This document shows positions 1 through 7,321 of a DNA stretch of 64,000 nt, in pieces. How positions within the stretch are numbered: the first letter of the stretch is position 1; every line of letters starts with the position of its first letter. The DNA comes from Egaibacter sp046050465 (GTDB lineage: Bacteria > Pseudomonadota > Gammaproteobacteria > Burkholderiales > Burkholderiaceae_C), in assembly GCA_046050465.1 (NCBI GenBank), contig JBJOPS010000011.1:1-64000 (forward strand), in the 5' to 3' direction. The position numbers were made by a program, and so were the translations under genes. Under the pieces are notes generated by a model. The model made no database searches and had not been told where the DNA came from. It worked only from the letters and a program-made list of their open reading frames with translations.

Positions 1-2
1 CG

Positions 3-269
3 GGCGTGGACTGGCATGTGGCCATGCGCCCGGCAAAGCGCAAAGCTCAGAAGCACATGCCCTGGGCAGCAGTGGCCGAACAGGTTGAAAAGCTCAAAGC
101 CAGCGTGCGGGCCAAGGTGGAGCACCCGTTCAGAGTCATCAAGTGCCAGTTCGGCTTTACGAAGGTGCGCTACAAGGGTTTGGCCAAGAACACGGCACAA
201 CTCATGACCTTGTTTGCACTGTCGAACTTGTGGATGGCTTGCAGACACCTCCTGGAGGTGCAGGGATGA
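3..269 (+). CDS. IS5-family transposase, C-terminal fragment (cut by window edge)
   Basis: The reading frame is open to the first base, so this is the 3' part of a gene that starts upstream. The visible ~88 residues contain VEHPFRVIKCQFGFTKVRY and GLAKNTAQL, which match the conserved C-terminal block around the last catalytic glutamate (E of VEHPFR) of IS5-family DDE transposases. A transposase of this family cuts and joins the ends of its own element. Whether the whole gene is intact cannot be told from here. Confidence 0.8.
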   Translation, partial: GVDWHVAMRPAKRKAQKHMPWAAVAEQVEKLKASVRAKVEHPFRVIKCQFGFTKVRYKGLAKNTAQLMTLFALSNLWMACRHLLEVQG

Positions 270-390
270 GTGCGCCCGTAGCGCGGGCAATTGCCCAAGC
301 ACTGCCTCAAAAGGCTTCAAACCAGAGCCAAACTGCTGCGAAATTCGATCAGGACGCACTTCGTGTTTCATCAGGTGAACTTTTAACCTT

Positions 391-414
391 CAACTCCCGC
401 TGTGGCGGGGGTTG
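391..414. repeat. Subterminal stem-loop of the IS5 element
   Basis: A 10-bp stem (one wobble pair) with a TGTG loop, CAACTCCCGC...GCGGGGGTTG, sits just inside the right end of the IS. It probably stops read-through transcription or forms part of the transposase-binding end. No T-run follows it, so it is not a standard terminator. Confidence 0.5.
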
Positions 415-436
415 TGCAGACCTTCCTTAAGTCGAC

Positions 437-880
437 TCACTGGCAAACGCCAAGTGTTTTTTGGCTACTGTAAATAGCCATCGGGTCGTACAGTTCAAAT
501 GGGAATGACCCCACTCCAGTGGTGTCAATTCGCAGAGTTTGCAGATAGTCAGCAAACAAAAAGAAGCCGATTGGAGAGAAGCCCGGGCGTGGATGTCTTG
601 TAACGATGAACTTGGTGCTCCACCTTTGGCCGCCCATGTTGTCGAAGGTAATGCTTCCTACGCCGATTTTTTGACCAAAATTCACGACTCTGGCATCCCC
701 TGCGCTGTTTATAGTCGCGAGATATTCTGTGGACTCTTCTGGCATCACAACAGAAAAAGTGTGCCCGTGCTCAGCATACGCTTTGCATTTGTAAACAGTC
801 TCAGAAAAAGCACTATGGGATAAAAATATCAGTGTGAAAGCGGCGGTTAGAAAGCCAGTTTTTTCGGTAGTGAGCTTCAT
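437..880 (-). CDS. Hypothetical secreted protein (147 aa)
   Basis: Family not recognised. I choose the ATG at 880 (MKLTTEKTG) rather than a TTG 13 codons upstream, because it puts a typical signal peptide at the N-terminus: lysine-containing n-region, hydrophobic stretch FLTAAFTLIFLSHS, then AFSE as a likely signal peptidase I site near residues 25-27. The mature part of about 120 residues has two cysteines, one near its start (YKC) and one at the extreme C-terminus (GVCQ), which may form a disulphide. It lies between two insertion-sequence remnants in relatively AT-rich DNA and has no operon partner, so it is probably accessory. A periplasmic or exported location is inferred only from the signal peptide. 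Confidence 0.6.
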   Translation of the reverse strand: MKLTTEKTGFLTAAFTLIFLSHSAFSETVYKCKAYAEHGHTFSVVMPEESTEYLATINSAGDARVVNFGQKIGVGSITFDNMGGQRWSTKFIVTRHPRPGFSPIGFFLFADYLQTLRIDTTGVGSFPFELYDPMAIYSSQKTLGVCQ

Positions 881-919
881 GGCAATTGCTGCTTTCAAGA
901 AGTAACAGGGCAAAAGCAA

Positions 920-1447
920 TTTAGCAGCCTTTGCTTACATGCCCAGTCTAAGTTAAGTTTCCTTGCAAATGAACTTCAATCCTGCCCCACGTTGGGCAGC
1001 ATGCATATCCCCCAAATGGGGGCAGTAGCTTTTAGCACGCGCTAAAACGTTGCACAGCCATGACGCGAAACAAATCGGCGCAGCCCAAGGTGCGCACACC
1101 CGCATCTCCACCATGGCGGTCGATGATGCGGCCAAACGTCTTCCATGGCACGTACTCCATGACTTGCGCAAACAGCGTCTTGCCCACGTTCATGCGTCAC
1201 CTCAGGTTGTTCAAACCCGAGAGCATCGCAAATGTGCAAACTGAAATTCAAATCGTGGACACCCATGAATCTCTTGAAACCCGCATCGTTATTGGCTTGC
1301 ACGCCTTTGGCCATCATTTAAACCGGACACTACTGACTGCACACATGTTTTTATTTGATCGAGGTTACGCCATGCGCATGGAGAATATCCATCATTCTCC
1401 GGATGGACCGATTGTTGCAGAGACAACAGCACTAAAATCGAAGGCTT
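920..1447. other. Gene-poor accessory stretch with IS remnant and hairpins
   Basis: This stretch between the hypothetical protein and tRNA-Arg has no intact gene. It contains three consecutive stem-loops (982-999, 1009-1022, 1030-1047) and a minus-strand IS4-type transposase stub (1032-1193) with about 125 bp of apparent IS leader upstream of it. I see nothing recognisable in 1320-1447. Confidence 0.55.
1032..1193 (-). pseudogene. IS4-type (DUF4372) transposase, N-terminal remnant
   Basis: Reading the minus strand from ATG at 1193 gives 53 codons starting MNVGKTLFAQVMEYVPW and including GGDAGVRTLGCADLFRVMA. This is the conserved N-terminal DUF4372 region of IS4-family transposases, whose full length is several hundred residues. 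The frame departs from the family after roughly residue 49 and stops at 1032. The catalytic domain is missing, so this is a dead fragment left by deletion. The break coincides with a perfect 7-bp stem-loop at 1030-1047. It is too short to be noticed by ordinary gene callers. Confidence 0.75.
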
Positions 1448-1522
1448 CTCGCCGTAGCACAGTGGATAGTGCACATGCCTCCTAAGCGTGGGACACTGGT
1501 TCGATTCCAGTCGGCGAGACCA
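1448..1522 (+). tRNA. tRNA-Arg (anticodon CCT)
   Basis: A full cloverleaf can be drawn. Acceptor CTCGCCG (1448-1454) pairs with CGGCGAG (1512-1518). The D stem is GCAC/GTGC, the anticodon stem CATGC/GCGTG with loop CTCCTAA giving anticodon CCT, and the T arm ACTGG-TTCGATT-CCAGT. The discriminator is A and CCA is encoded at 1520-1522. It decodes the rare AGG codon. It marks the border between the IS-rich left edge and ordinary chromosomal genes. Confidence 0.95.
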
Positions 1523-1617
1523 CTCACAGGTACGCCATGTCATACGCCGAAGCAATCCCAGATTTGAAAGATTCGGTAAACAGTGCTTGGTTTTGTACGT
1601 GCAGGCCGGCTGGCTTG

Positions 1618-2820
1618 TTATTTTGACAGCAGGCGCATCGCTTCTTCGAGCCCCTTGATGGTGAGGGGATACATGCGCTGATTCACGAGCTGCTGAATCA
1701 CGCTAATGCTCTGACGGTATTGCCACACCCCTTGCGGCTCGGGGTTGATCCAGGCGAATCTGGGAAATGCGCTGGTCAGGCGTTGCAGCCATTCGGCGCC
1801 GGCTTCTTCGTTGTTGTATTCCACACTGCCACCAGGCTGCAAAATTTCATACGGGCTCATGGTGGCGTCGCCAATGAAGATGAGCTTGTAGTCCTTGTTG
1901 TACTTGCGGATGATGTCCCACGTGGCAAATTTCTCGCTGAAGCGGCGGCGGTTGTTCTTCCACATGAAGTCATACACACAATTGTGGAAGTAATAAAACT
2001 CCATGTGTTTGAACTCGGTCTTGGTGGCCGAGAACATTTCTTCCACGCGCGCAATGTGCTCGTCCATGGTGCCGCCAACGTCCATCAGCAGCAGCACTTT
2101 CACATTGTTGTGGCGCTCCGGGCGCATCTTGATGTCCAGATAGCCCGCGTTGGCAGCTGTTTTGCTGATGGTTTCGTCCAGATCCAGCTCGTCTTCGTGG
2201 CCTTCGCGTGCGAACTTGCGCAGGCGGCGCAAGGCAACCTTGATGTTGCGTGTGCCCAGTTCCTGCGTGTCGTCGTAATCCTTGTAAGCACGCTGGTCCC
2301 AAACCTTCACCGCGCTCTTGTTGCGGCTTTTTTCCTGGCCTATGCGGATGCCTTGCGGGTTGTAACCGTTGGCACCAAAGGGCGAGGTGCCGCCGGTGCC
2401 AATCATCTTGCTGCCGCCTTCGTGGCGTTCTTTCTGCTCTTCGAAACGCTTTTTGAGCGTCTCCATCAATTCGTCCCAGCCCATCTTCTCGATCTTGGCT
2501 TTTTCTTCAGGGCTCAGCTCCAGCTCCAGATTTTTGCGCAACCACTCCAGTGGAATGTCCTGCGTGAAATCGGCAACAGTCTCTACACCTTTGAAATATG
2601 AAGCAAACGCGCGGTCGAACTTGTCGTAATGCTTTTCGTCTTTCACCAGTGTGGTGCGGCTCAGGTAATAAAAGTCGTCGATCTTGTAGCCACTGCCGTC
2701 CTCGTTGTCACTGGCAGGCCCCACTACGCCTTCCTTCAGCGCTTCCATCAGGGTCAGGTACTCCTTGACCGAAACCGGCAGCTTGGCCGAGCGCAGCGTG
2801 TAGAAGAAATCGATCAACAT
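1618..2820 (-). CDS. VWA domain-containing CoxE-like protein
   Basis: A 400-residue soluble protein of the CoxE-like von Willebrand factor A family, which usually partners MoxR AAA ATPases in cofactor or complex maturation. The N-terminal half is charged and helical. A VWA domain begins near residue 240, where LLLMDVGGTMD occupies the place of the metal-binding MIDAS motif; DxGGT replaces the classical DxSxS. The matching MoxR ATPase lies upstream on the same strand (3691-4551), with a GNAT enzyme and a small membrane protein between. The role of the pair as a metal-dependent chaperone is inferred; the client is unknown. The start ATG at 2820 begins MLIDFFYTLR, as usual for the family. Confidence 0.85.
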   Translation of the reverse strand: MLIDFFYTLRSAKLPVSVKEYLTLMEALKEGVVGPASDNEDGSGYKIDDFYYLSRTTLVKDEKHYDKFDRAFASYFKGVETVADFTQDIPLEWLRKNLELELSPEEKAKIEKMGWDELMETLKKRFEEQKERHEGGSKMIGTGGTSPFGANGYNPQGIRIGQEKSRNKSAVKVWDQRAYKDYDDTQELGTRNIKVALRRLRKFAREGHEDELDLDETISKTAANAGYLDIKMRPERHNNVKVLLLMDVGGTMDEHIARVEEMFSATKTEFKHMEFYYFHNCVYDFMWKNNRRRFSEKFATWDIIRKYNKDYKLIFIGDATMSPYEILQPGGSVEYNNEEAGAEWLQRLTSAFPRFAWINPEPQGVWQYRQSISVIQQLVNQRMYPLTIKGLEEAMRLLSK

Positions 2821-2851
2821 GATGTCACTCCTGTTGCCAGCAACCTGATGC

Positions 2852-3448
2852 CTAGTTCCTGGGTTTATTCAGTGAATGCAGCAACTGCGCTTTGACTTCC
2901 GGCCACTCGCCGCTACGCAGGCTGTAGATCACCGTGTCGCGAATAGTGCCATCTCGTCGCAGGGCATGGCCGCGAATGACACCGTCTTTTCTGGCGCCCA
3001 GCCGCTCAATGGCCGCTTGTGACGCAAAGTTGAAGTTGTCTGTGCGCCAGCCCACCACGTGGCAGCCCAATGTCTCGAAAGCATGCGTCATCATGAGCAA
3101 CTTGCAGGTGGAGTTCACGTGCGTTCGCTGGCAGCGCTGGGCGTACCAGGTGTAGCCAATTTCCACGCGCTTGATGGCCGGTACGATGTCGTGGTAACTG
3201 GTGCTGCCCAGAACTGTGCCCGTGGCCTGTTCTGTCACGGCAAAGGCAAAGCGGTTGCCTGCCTCGCGCATGGCCAGCGCGTCTTCAATGTATTTGCGGG
3301 TTTGCTCGGGCTCGGGCACCGAGGTAACGCGAATGTTCCACAGTTCGCCATCTGCAGCAGCAGCCTTCAGACCCGCTTCATGTGTCAGGGATAACGGTAC
3401 CAGCTCAACGCCGCGTGAGACAAGTTTGACGGGTTCAACAAAAGCCAT
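2852..3448 (-). CDS. GNAT-family N-acetyltransferase (RimJ/RimL-like)
   Basis: A 198-residue protein with the features of GNAT acetyltransferases of the RimJ/RimL branch: FAFAVTEQATGTVLGS in the central strands, VEIGYTWYAQRCQRTHVN near the acetyl-CoA loop, and NFASQAAIERLGARKDGV in the C-terminal helix. Such enzymes transfer acetyl from acetyl-CoA to an amine of a protein N-terminus or small molecule; the substrate here is unknown. It starts 3 bp after the stop of the upstream small membrane protein gene and is followed 31 bp later by the VWA gene, so it sits inside the MoxR-VWA transcription unit. Confidence 0.8.
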   Translation of the reverse strand: MAFVEPVKLVSRGVELVPLSLTHEAGLKAAAADGELWNIRVTSVPEPEQTRKYIEDALAMREAGNRFAFAVTEQATGTVLGSTSYHDIVPAIKRVEIGYTWYAQRCQRTHVNSTCKLLMMTHAFETLGCHVVGWRTDNFNFASQAAIERLGARKDGVIRGHALRRDGTIRDTVIYSLRSGEWPEVKAQLLHSLNKPRN

Positions 3449-3451
3449 TTT

Positions 3452-3673
3452 TCAGTCCTCTTTCTGCCTGGTTTTTCTCACGCGCCAGCGCCTCGCGAGT
3501 TGCAGGCCAATGCCACCTCCCAACCCTACCAGCACGATGGCGGCGATGCTGGCGTTGCCGTAGCCTTCTGCAAAGATGTTCAGATCTAACAGGCGACCGA
3601 CCCAGTAACCCAGCAGGGCACCACCGATAAAACCAATGGCGTCAGACAGGCCTTCAAGCAGCAATTTGTTCAT
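3452..3673 (-). CDS. Small two-helix membrane protein (73 aa)
   Basis: Family not recognised with certainty. The sequence predicts two membrane segments, about residues 12-30 (IGFIGGALLGYWVGRLL) and 42-60 (ASIAAIVLVGLGGGIGLQL), both rich in small residues with GxxxG-type packing. A basic C-terminal tail (RRWRVRKTRQK) would face the cytoplasm. The layout resembles AtpZ/AtpI-type small proteins, but nothing else in the window supports an ATP synthase link. It lies between the moxR-like ATPase and the GNAT gene, with 3 bp separating it from the latter, so it is co-transcribed. Confidence 0.6.
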   Translation of the reverse strand: MNKLLLEGLSDAIGFIGGALLGYWVGRLLDLNIFAEGYGNASIAAIVLVGLGGGIGLQLARRWRVRKTRQKED

Positions 3674-3690
3674 GGCAGTTCAGCCCCGGC

Positions 3691-4551
3691 TCAGCGGTTG
3701 TGCCGCTGCATGAACACCAGCTTTTCAAACAGTGTGACGTCTTGCTCGTTCTTGAGCAGCGCCCCTACCAATGGGGGCACGGTCACCTTGTCGTCCTTGC
3801 TTTGCAGCACGTCCAGTGAAATGTCTTCAGCTACCAGCAGCTTGAGCCAGTCCAGCAGCTCGCTCGTAGAAGGTTTTTTCTTCAGACCCGGCAGGTTGCG
3901 CACGTCATAAAACGTCTTCATCGCGGCAGTCAACAACTCTTTCTTCAGACCGGGGAAGTGCACATCCACAATGCTCTTCATGGTTTCAGCATCAGGAAAC
4001 TTGATGTAGTGAAAAAAGCATCGGCGCAAAAACGCATCGGGCAACTCTTTTTCGTTGTTGGATGTGATGACCACCAGTGGGCGGTGTTTGGCCTTGATCA
4101 GTTCGCGGGTCTCGTAGCAATAAAACTCCATCCGGTCGATTTCACGCAGCAGATCGTTTGGAAACTCGATGTCGGCCTTGTCGATTTCGTCAATCAGCAG
4201 CGCCACGGGCTCCTCGGCTGTAAATGCCTGCCAGAGCACGCCCTTGACGATGTAGTTGTGAATGTCCTTCACCCGCTCGCCCCCGTCCACATCGGACAGC
4301 TGCGAGTCGCGCAGACGGCTCACAGCGTCATATTCATACAAACCCTGCTGGGCCTTGGTGGTGGATTTAATGTGCCATTGCAGCAACGGCATGTTCAGCG
4401 CCTGGGCTACTTCCTCGGCCAGCATGGTCTTGCCGGTGCCGGGCTCGCCCTTCACCAGCAGGGGGCGCTTGAGGGTAATGCCCGCGTTCACAGACAGCAT
4501 CAAGTCCTGGGTTGCGACGTAGTTCTTGGTTCCCTTGAATTTCATGGTCAT
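3691..4551 (-). CDS. MoxR-family AAA ATPase
   Basis: A 286-residue AAA+ ATPase of the MoxR family, thought to act as a chaperone that inserts cofactors or assembles enzyme complexes together with a VWA partner. Walker A GEPGTGKT is at about residues 35-42 and Walker B LLIDEIDKAD at about 118-127. Sensor-1-like VVITSNNEKELPDAFLRRC follows, with an arginine finger. The first of two closely spaced ATGs (MTMKFKG) is used. It is the promoter-proximal gene of a minus-strand operon with the small membrane protein, the GNAT enzyme and the VWA protein. A divergent cytochrome c gene starts 110 bp away. Confidence 0.9.
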   Translation of the reverse strand: MTMKFKGTKNYVATQDLMLSVNAGITLKRPLLVKGEPGTGKTMLAEEVAQALNMPLLQWHIKSTTKAQQGLYEYDAVSRLRDSQLSDVDGGERVKDIHNYIVKGVLWQAFTAEEPVALLIDEIDKADIEFPNDLLREIDRMEFYCYETRELIKAKHRPLVVITSNNEKELPDAFLRRCFFHYIKFPDAETMKSIVDVHFPGLKKELLTAAMKTFYDVRNLPGLKKKPSTSELLDWLKLLVAEDISLDVLQSKDDKVTVPPLVGALLKNEQDVTLFEKLVFMQRHNR

Positions 4552-4610
4552 GGTGGGTGGCAGGAAAAATGGCAGACCAAATGGTCAAATCGGGGGAAAA
4601 GAGTGGCCGA

Positions 4611-4616
4611 TATAAT
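4611..4616 (+). promoter_or_regulatory. Probable -10 box of the cytochrome c gene
   Basis: A perfect TATAAT lies 45 bp upstream of the cytochrome start in the divergent intergenic region. No good -35 hexamer stands at 16-18 bp; the closest is AT-rich TCAAAT. A small palindrome GACCA-AA-TGGTC lies upstream at 4575-4586 and could bind an activator. No experimental support. Confidence 0.4.
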
Positions 4617-4660
4617 CTCGTACACCCGTTTTCCAGTCACTGATTGATTGTCCTCGCAAA

Positions 4661-5323
4661 ATGAAAAAACTGTTCTTGTCGATGTCTGTCCTGCTTGTCG
4701 CTTGCGTGACGGCTTTTTCTGCCAATGCCCAAGAGGTCAAAGGTGACATCAAGGCGGGCGAGAAAAAGGTAGCCATGTGCATTGGTTGCCATGGTATCAA
4801 GGGCTATCAAGCCAGTTTTCCGGAAATTTACAAAGTGCCCATGATCTCCGGGCAGGGCGCCAAGTACATTGTTTCAGCGCTGAACGCCTATAAAAAAGGC
4901 GATCGCAAGCACCCGACCATGCGCGGTATTGCTGATTCGCTGAACGATCAGGACATGGCCGATGTAGCCGCTTATTACGAATCCAATGGCAAGGTGGAAG
5001 GCGCCCCGGTAGCTGGCAAGGCCGAGGCCACTGGGAAAGCCGCAGAATTGTTGACCAAAGGCGCCTGTGTGTCCTGCCACGGTGATAACTTTGCCAAACC
5101 GATTGATCCCACCTATCCAAAAATCGCCGGTCAACATGCGGATTACCTGTTTGTTGCGCTCAAATCCTATAAAACCGAAGGCAACGCGACCTGGGGCCGT
5201 TCCAATGGTGTAATGGCAGGCATTGCCAAGCAGTTCACGAATGCGGAACTCAAGGAACTGGCCAACTACCTGCACTCGTTGCCAACCGAGCTGAAAACGG
5301 TGCCACAGAACAAGTTCCGGTAG
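4661..5323 (+). CDS. Dihaem cytochrome c (c4-like), periplasmic
   Basis: A 220-residue exported cytochrome with two class I c-type haem domains. A signal peptide (MKKLFLSMSVLLVACVTAFSANAQ) is followed by two haem-binding motifs, CIGCH at residues 40-44 and CVSCH at 136-140, about 96 residues apart, which is the c4 arrangement. Methionines in VPMISGQ and in GVMAGIAKQ are candidate sixth haem ligands. Cytochromes of this type carry electrons in the periplasm to terminal oxidases. The gene is monocistronic, diverging from the moxR operon and converging with hemW. Confidence 0.9.
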   Translation: MKKLFLSMSVLLVACVTAFSANAQEVKGDIKAGEKKVAMCIGCHGIKGYQASFPEIYKVPMISGQGAKYIVSALNAYKKGDRKHPTMRGIADSLNDQDMADVAAYYESNGKVEGAPVAGKAEATGKAAELLTKGACVSCHGDNFAKPIDPTYPKIAGQHADYLFVALKSYKTEGNATWGRSNGVMAGIAKQFTNAELKELANYLHSLPTELKTVPQNKFR

Positions 5324-5407
5324 TGCACGAATGCACTATGTGCATGTTAAGCGACCCACTCGGTAAATACCTCATGGGGTTGGCAAGTCACACTTTTCAG
5401 GTCTGAC

Positions 5408-6661
5408 TTATGTCTCGATTCCGGGGGGCGGATCTCCCAGAAACAGCCCCTGCAGGTCGCTCAAAAAGTCAAATCCACGAATAGTGGGTTTGATACGGTT
5501 CAAGTCCCGCGCAATCAGGCCTTTGCATTCTGCCTGCTCCAGCCCGGCCTGGATAGCAGTGATTGACAAACCTGTACGCTCTGAAAATTGGCTCAGACTG
5601 AAGCCGTTTCTTAAACGCAGGGCATTGAGCATGAACTCAAACGGCAATTCAGCGCGGCTGATTTCCTCTTCTTGCGCAACCGGCTGGTCGGCCAAGGCAT
5701 GTGTCATATACCGCTGGGGTTCGCGGTAACGGACCTGGCGAACCACGCGGTGGGCAAAGCTGAGTTTGCTGTGCGCACCCGATCCGATGCCCAGATAGTC
5801 GCCAAACTGCCAGTAGTTCAGGTTGTGAACGCAGCGGTGCCCGGGTTTGGCATAAGCCGAGACCTCATAACGATCCAGCCCGGCGTCCTGCGTCAGTTCG
5901 GTGATGCGGTCCAACATTGCGTAGGCGGTGTCGTCTTCTGGAACCACGGGTGGGAACTTGGCGAAGTAGGTGTTGGGTTCGATGGTCAGGTGGTAAATCG
6001 AGATGTGAGAAGGTCTTAGGCCCAGTGCCGTCTGGATATCCTGTTCCGCATCGTGGAGTGACTGGCCCGGCAGCGCATACATGATGTCAAGATTGAAGGT
6101 GTCAAACGAATGCGCCGCCTCTTCTACCGCCTCGATAGCCTGCGCCCGATCGTGCACACGACCCAGGGCCTTGAGATGCTGGTCGTTGAAGCTCTGCACA
6201 CCCACCGACAGCCGCGTCACGCCCGCACTGCGGAAAGCCTTGAATCGGTCTTTTTCAAACGTACCCGGATTGGCCTCTAGCGTGATCTCGCAGTCTGGCT
6301 CCAGCCTCAGACGCGCCCGGATACCCCCCAGCAGCCGGTCGATTGCCTCGGGAGAAAAGAGGCTGGGCGTGCCACCACCAATAAAGATGCTGTGAACCGA
6401 GCGACCCCAGATCAGTGGCAGGGCGGCCTCCAGATCAGCCATCAGGGCGTCCAGGTAGCGTTGCTCAGGTACTTCCGCCATACGCATCTCATGGGAGTTG
6501 AAATCGCAGTAGGGGCACTTCCTGATGCACCACGGCAGATGCACATACAGCGACAGTGGCGGAAGCGCCGCAAGCTGCAACATACCCGGGCGCATGTAGT
6601 GCTGAGGGTCACGTAGTGGAACGCCGCCCGACGACTCCCCGGCTGGAAAAATCGGAATCAT
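5408..6661 (-). CDS. hemW: Radical SAM family haem chaperone HemW
   Basis: A 417-residue protein of the HemW family, formerly called oxygen-independent coproporphyrinogen oxidase-like. It binds haem and a [4Fe-4S] cluster and delivers haem to membrane enzymes. The radical SAM motif CIRKCPYC is at residues 45-52, preceded by SLYVHLPW. IFIGGGTPSLFS and LSVGVQSFNDQHL are further signature blocks. The frame stays open upstream to 6787, but the ATG at 6661 overlaps the rdgB stop as ATGA, which fixes the start by translational coupling. Family members are usually 370-410 residues, and this one has a slightly long N-terminus. Confidence 0.92.
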   Translation of the reverse strand: MIPIFPAGESSGGVPLRDPQHYMRPGMLQLAALPPLSLYVHLPWCIRKCPYCDFNSHEMRMAEVPEQRYLDALMADLEAALPLIWGRSVHSIFIGGGTPSLFSPEAIDRLLGGIRARLRLEPDCEITLEANPGTFEKDRFKAFRSAGVTRLSVGVQSFNDQHLKALGRVHDRAQAIEAVEEAAHSFDTFNLDIMYALPGQSLHDAEQDIQTALGLRPSHISIYHLTIEPNTYFAKFPPVVPEDDTAYAMLDRITELTQDAGLDRYEVSAYAKPGHRCVHNLNYWQFGDYLGIGSGAHSKLSFAHRVVRQVRYREPQRYMTHALADQPVAQEEEISRAELPFEFMLNALRLRNGFSLSQFSERTGLSITAIQAGLEQAECKGLIARDLNRIKPTIRGFDFLSDLQGLFLGDPPPGIET

Positions 6662-7266
6662 GCCAATGCCAGCCAGCGCTCCCGAATCAGTCCGACCATT
6701 TCGTGCGCAGCACGACCCCGGTGGCTGATACGGTTTTTGATATCCGTTGGCAACTGCGCAAAGGTCTTGCCCAACCCGGAGATCCACATTACCGGATCGA
6801 ACCCAAAGCCATTGGTGCCCACAGGCTTGCGCGCAATCTCTCCCACAACGCGGCCTACGGCAATCAGCGGTTCAGGGTCATCGGGGGAGCGCACTGCCAC
6901 CAGCGTGCTTACGAGGGCCGCGCGCCGGTTGTCGATATGCTGCATCTGCTCCAGCAAGGCTCGCACGTTGTTGTCATCGCTTTTGGGATAACCAAACTGG
7001 GTGGCGTAGTAAGCAGTGTCCACGCCCGGCAAGCCTTCAAAGGCATCAACGCACAGACCCGCATCGTCGGCAATGGCAGCCAGCCCGGAATACGCACTGG
7101 CGTTACGCGCCTTTGTCAGCGCGTTTTCGACAAAGGTGCGATACGGCTCAGCCGCCTCCGGCACGCCCAACTCGGCTTGCACCACCAGATCCAGACCCAG
7201 AGGCGCAAACATGGTCTGCAATTCGGAAAGCTTGCCACGGTTGTTGGAAGCCAGAACAATACGCAT
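6658..7266 (-). CDS. rdgB: dITP/XTP pyrophosphatase RdgB (HAM1 family)
   Basis: A 202-residue house-cleaning NTP pyrophosphatase that hydrolyses dITP, ITP and XTP to monophosphates, keeping deaminated purines out of DNA and RNA. SNNRGKLSEL near the N-terminus is the nucleotide-binding motif. FVENALTKARNAS and DDAGLCVDAFEGLPGVDTA carry the metal-binding acids. SHRGRA near the C-terminus is the base-recognition segment. It lies 39 bp downstream of rph and overlaps hemW by 4 bp, so rph-rdgB-hemW forms one minus-strand operon. Confidence 0.95.
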   Translation of the reverse strand: MRIVLASNNRGKLSELQTMFAPLGLDLVVQAELGVPEAAEPYRTFVENALTKARNASAYSGLAAIADDAGLCVDAFEGLPGVDTAYYATQFGYPKSDDNNVRALLEQMQHIDNRRAALVSTLVAVRSPDDPEPLIAVGRVVGEIARKPVGTNGFGFDPVMWISGLGKTFAQLPTDIKNRISHRGRAAHEMVGLIRERWLALA

Positions 7267-7304
7267 GAAATATGGCCTTGGCCCCCTGAAATATTGCGTT
7301 GTAA

Positions 7305-7321
7305 GCTATGATTTTGATAGC
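7305..7321. repeat. Half-copy of the dispersed GCTAT repeat, at the rph stop codon
   Basis: GCTAT-GATTTTG-ATAGC is a short inverted repeat. It matches the 3' half (GCTAT..AAA..ATAGC) of the ~45-bp repeat found elsewhere in the window. It spans the rph stop: the TAG stop and the preceding serine, lysine and leucine codons come from it. Confidence 0.5.

Larger units (their letters stand above)
1..426 (+). mobile_element. Right-hand end of an IS5-family insertion sequence
   Basis: The window opens inside an insertion sequence. It holds the C-terminal part of an IS5-type transposase followed by about 155 bp of non-coding tail. The tail ends GTTGTGCAGACCTTCC at 411-426; read outward-in this starts GGAAGGT, the usual terminal sequence of IS5-family elements. 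The next four bases are TTAA, compatible with the 4-bp target duplication typical of the family. The left end lies outside the window, so the duplication cannot be verified. Confidence 0.7.

Noticed and set aside
391..414. Integron attC site
   Set aside because: There are no GTTRRRY/RYYYAAC core sites; the hairpin belongs to the IS5 end.
1537..1626. 29-codon ORF after tRNA-Arg (MSYAEAIPDLKDS)
   Set aside because: Runs into the 3' end of the VWA gene on the opposite strand and shows no family features.
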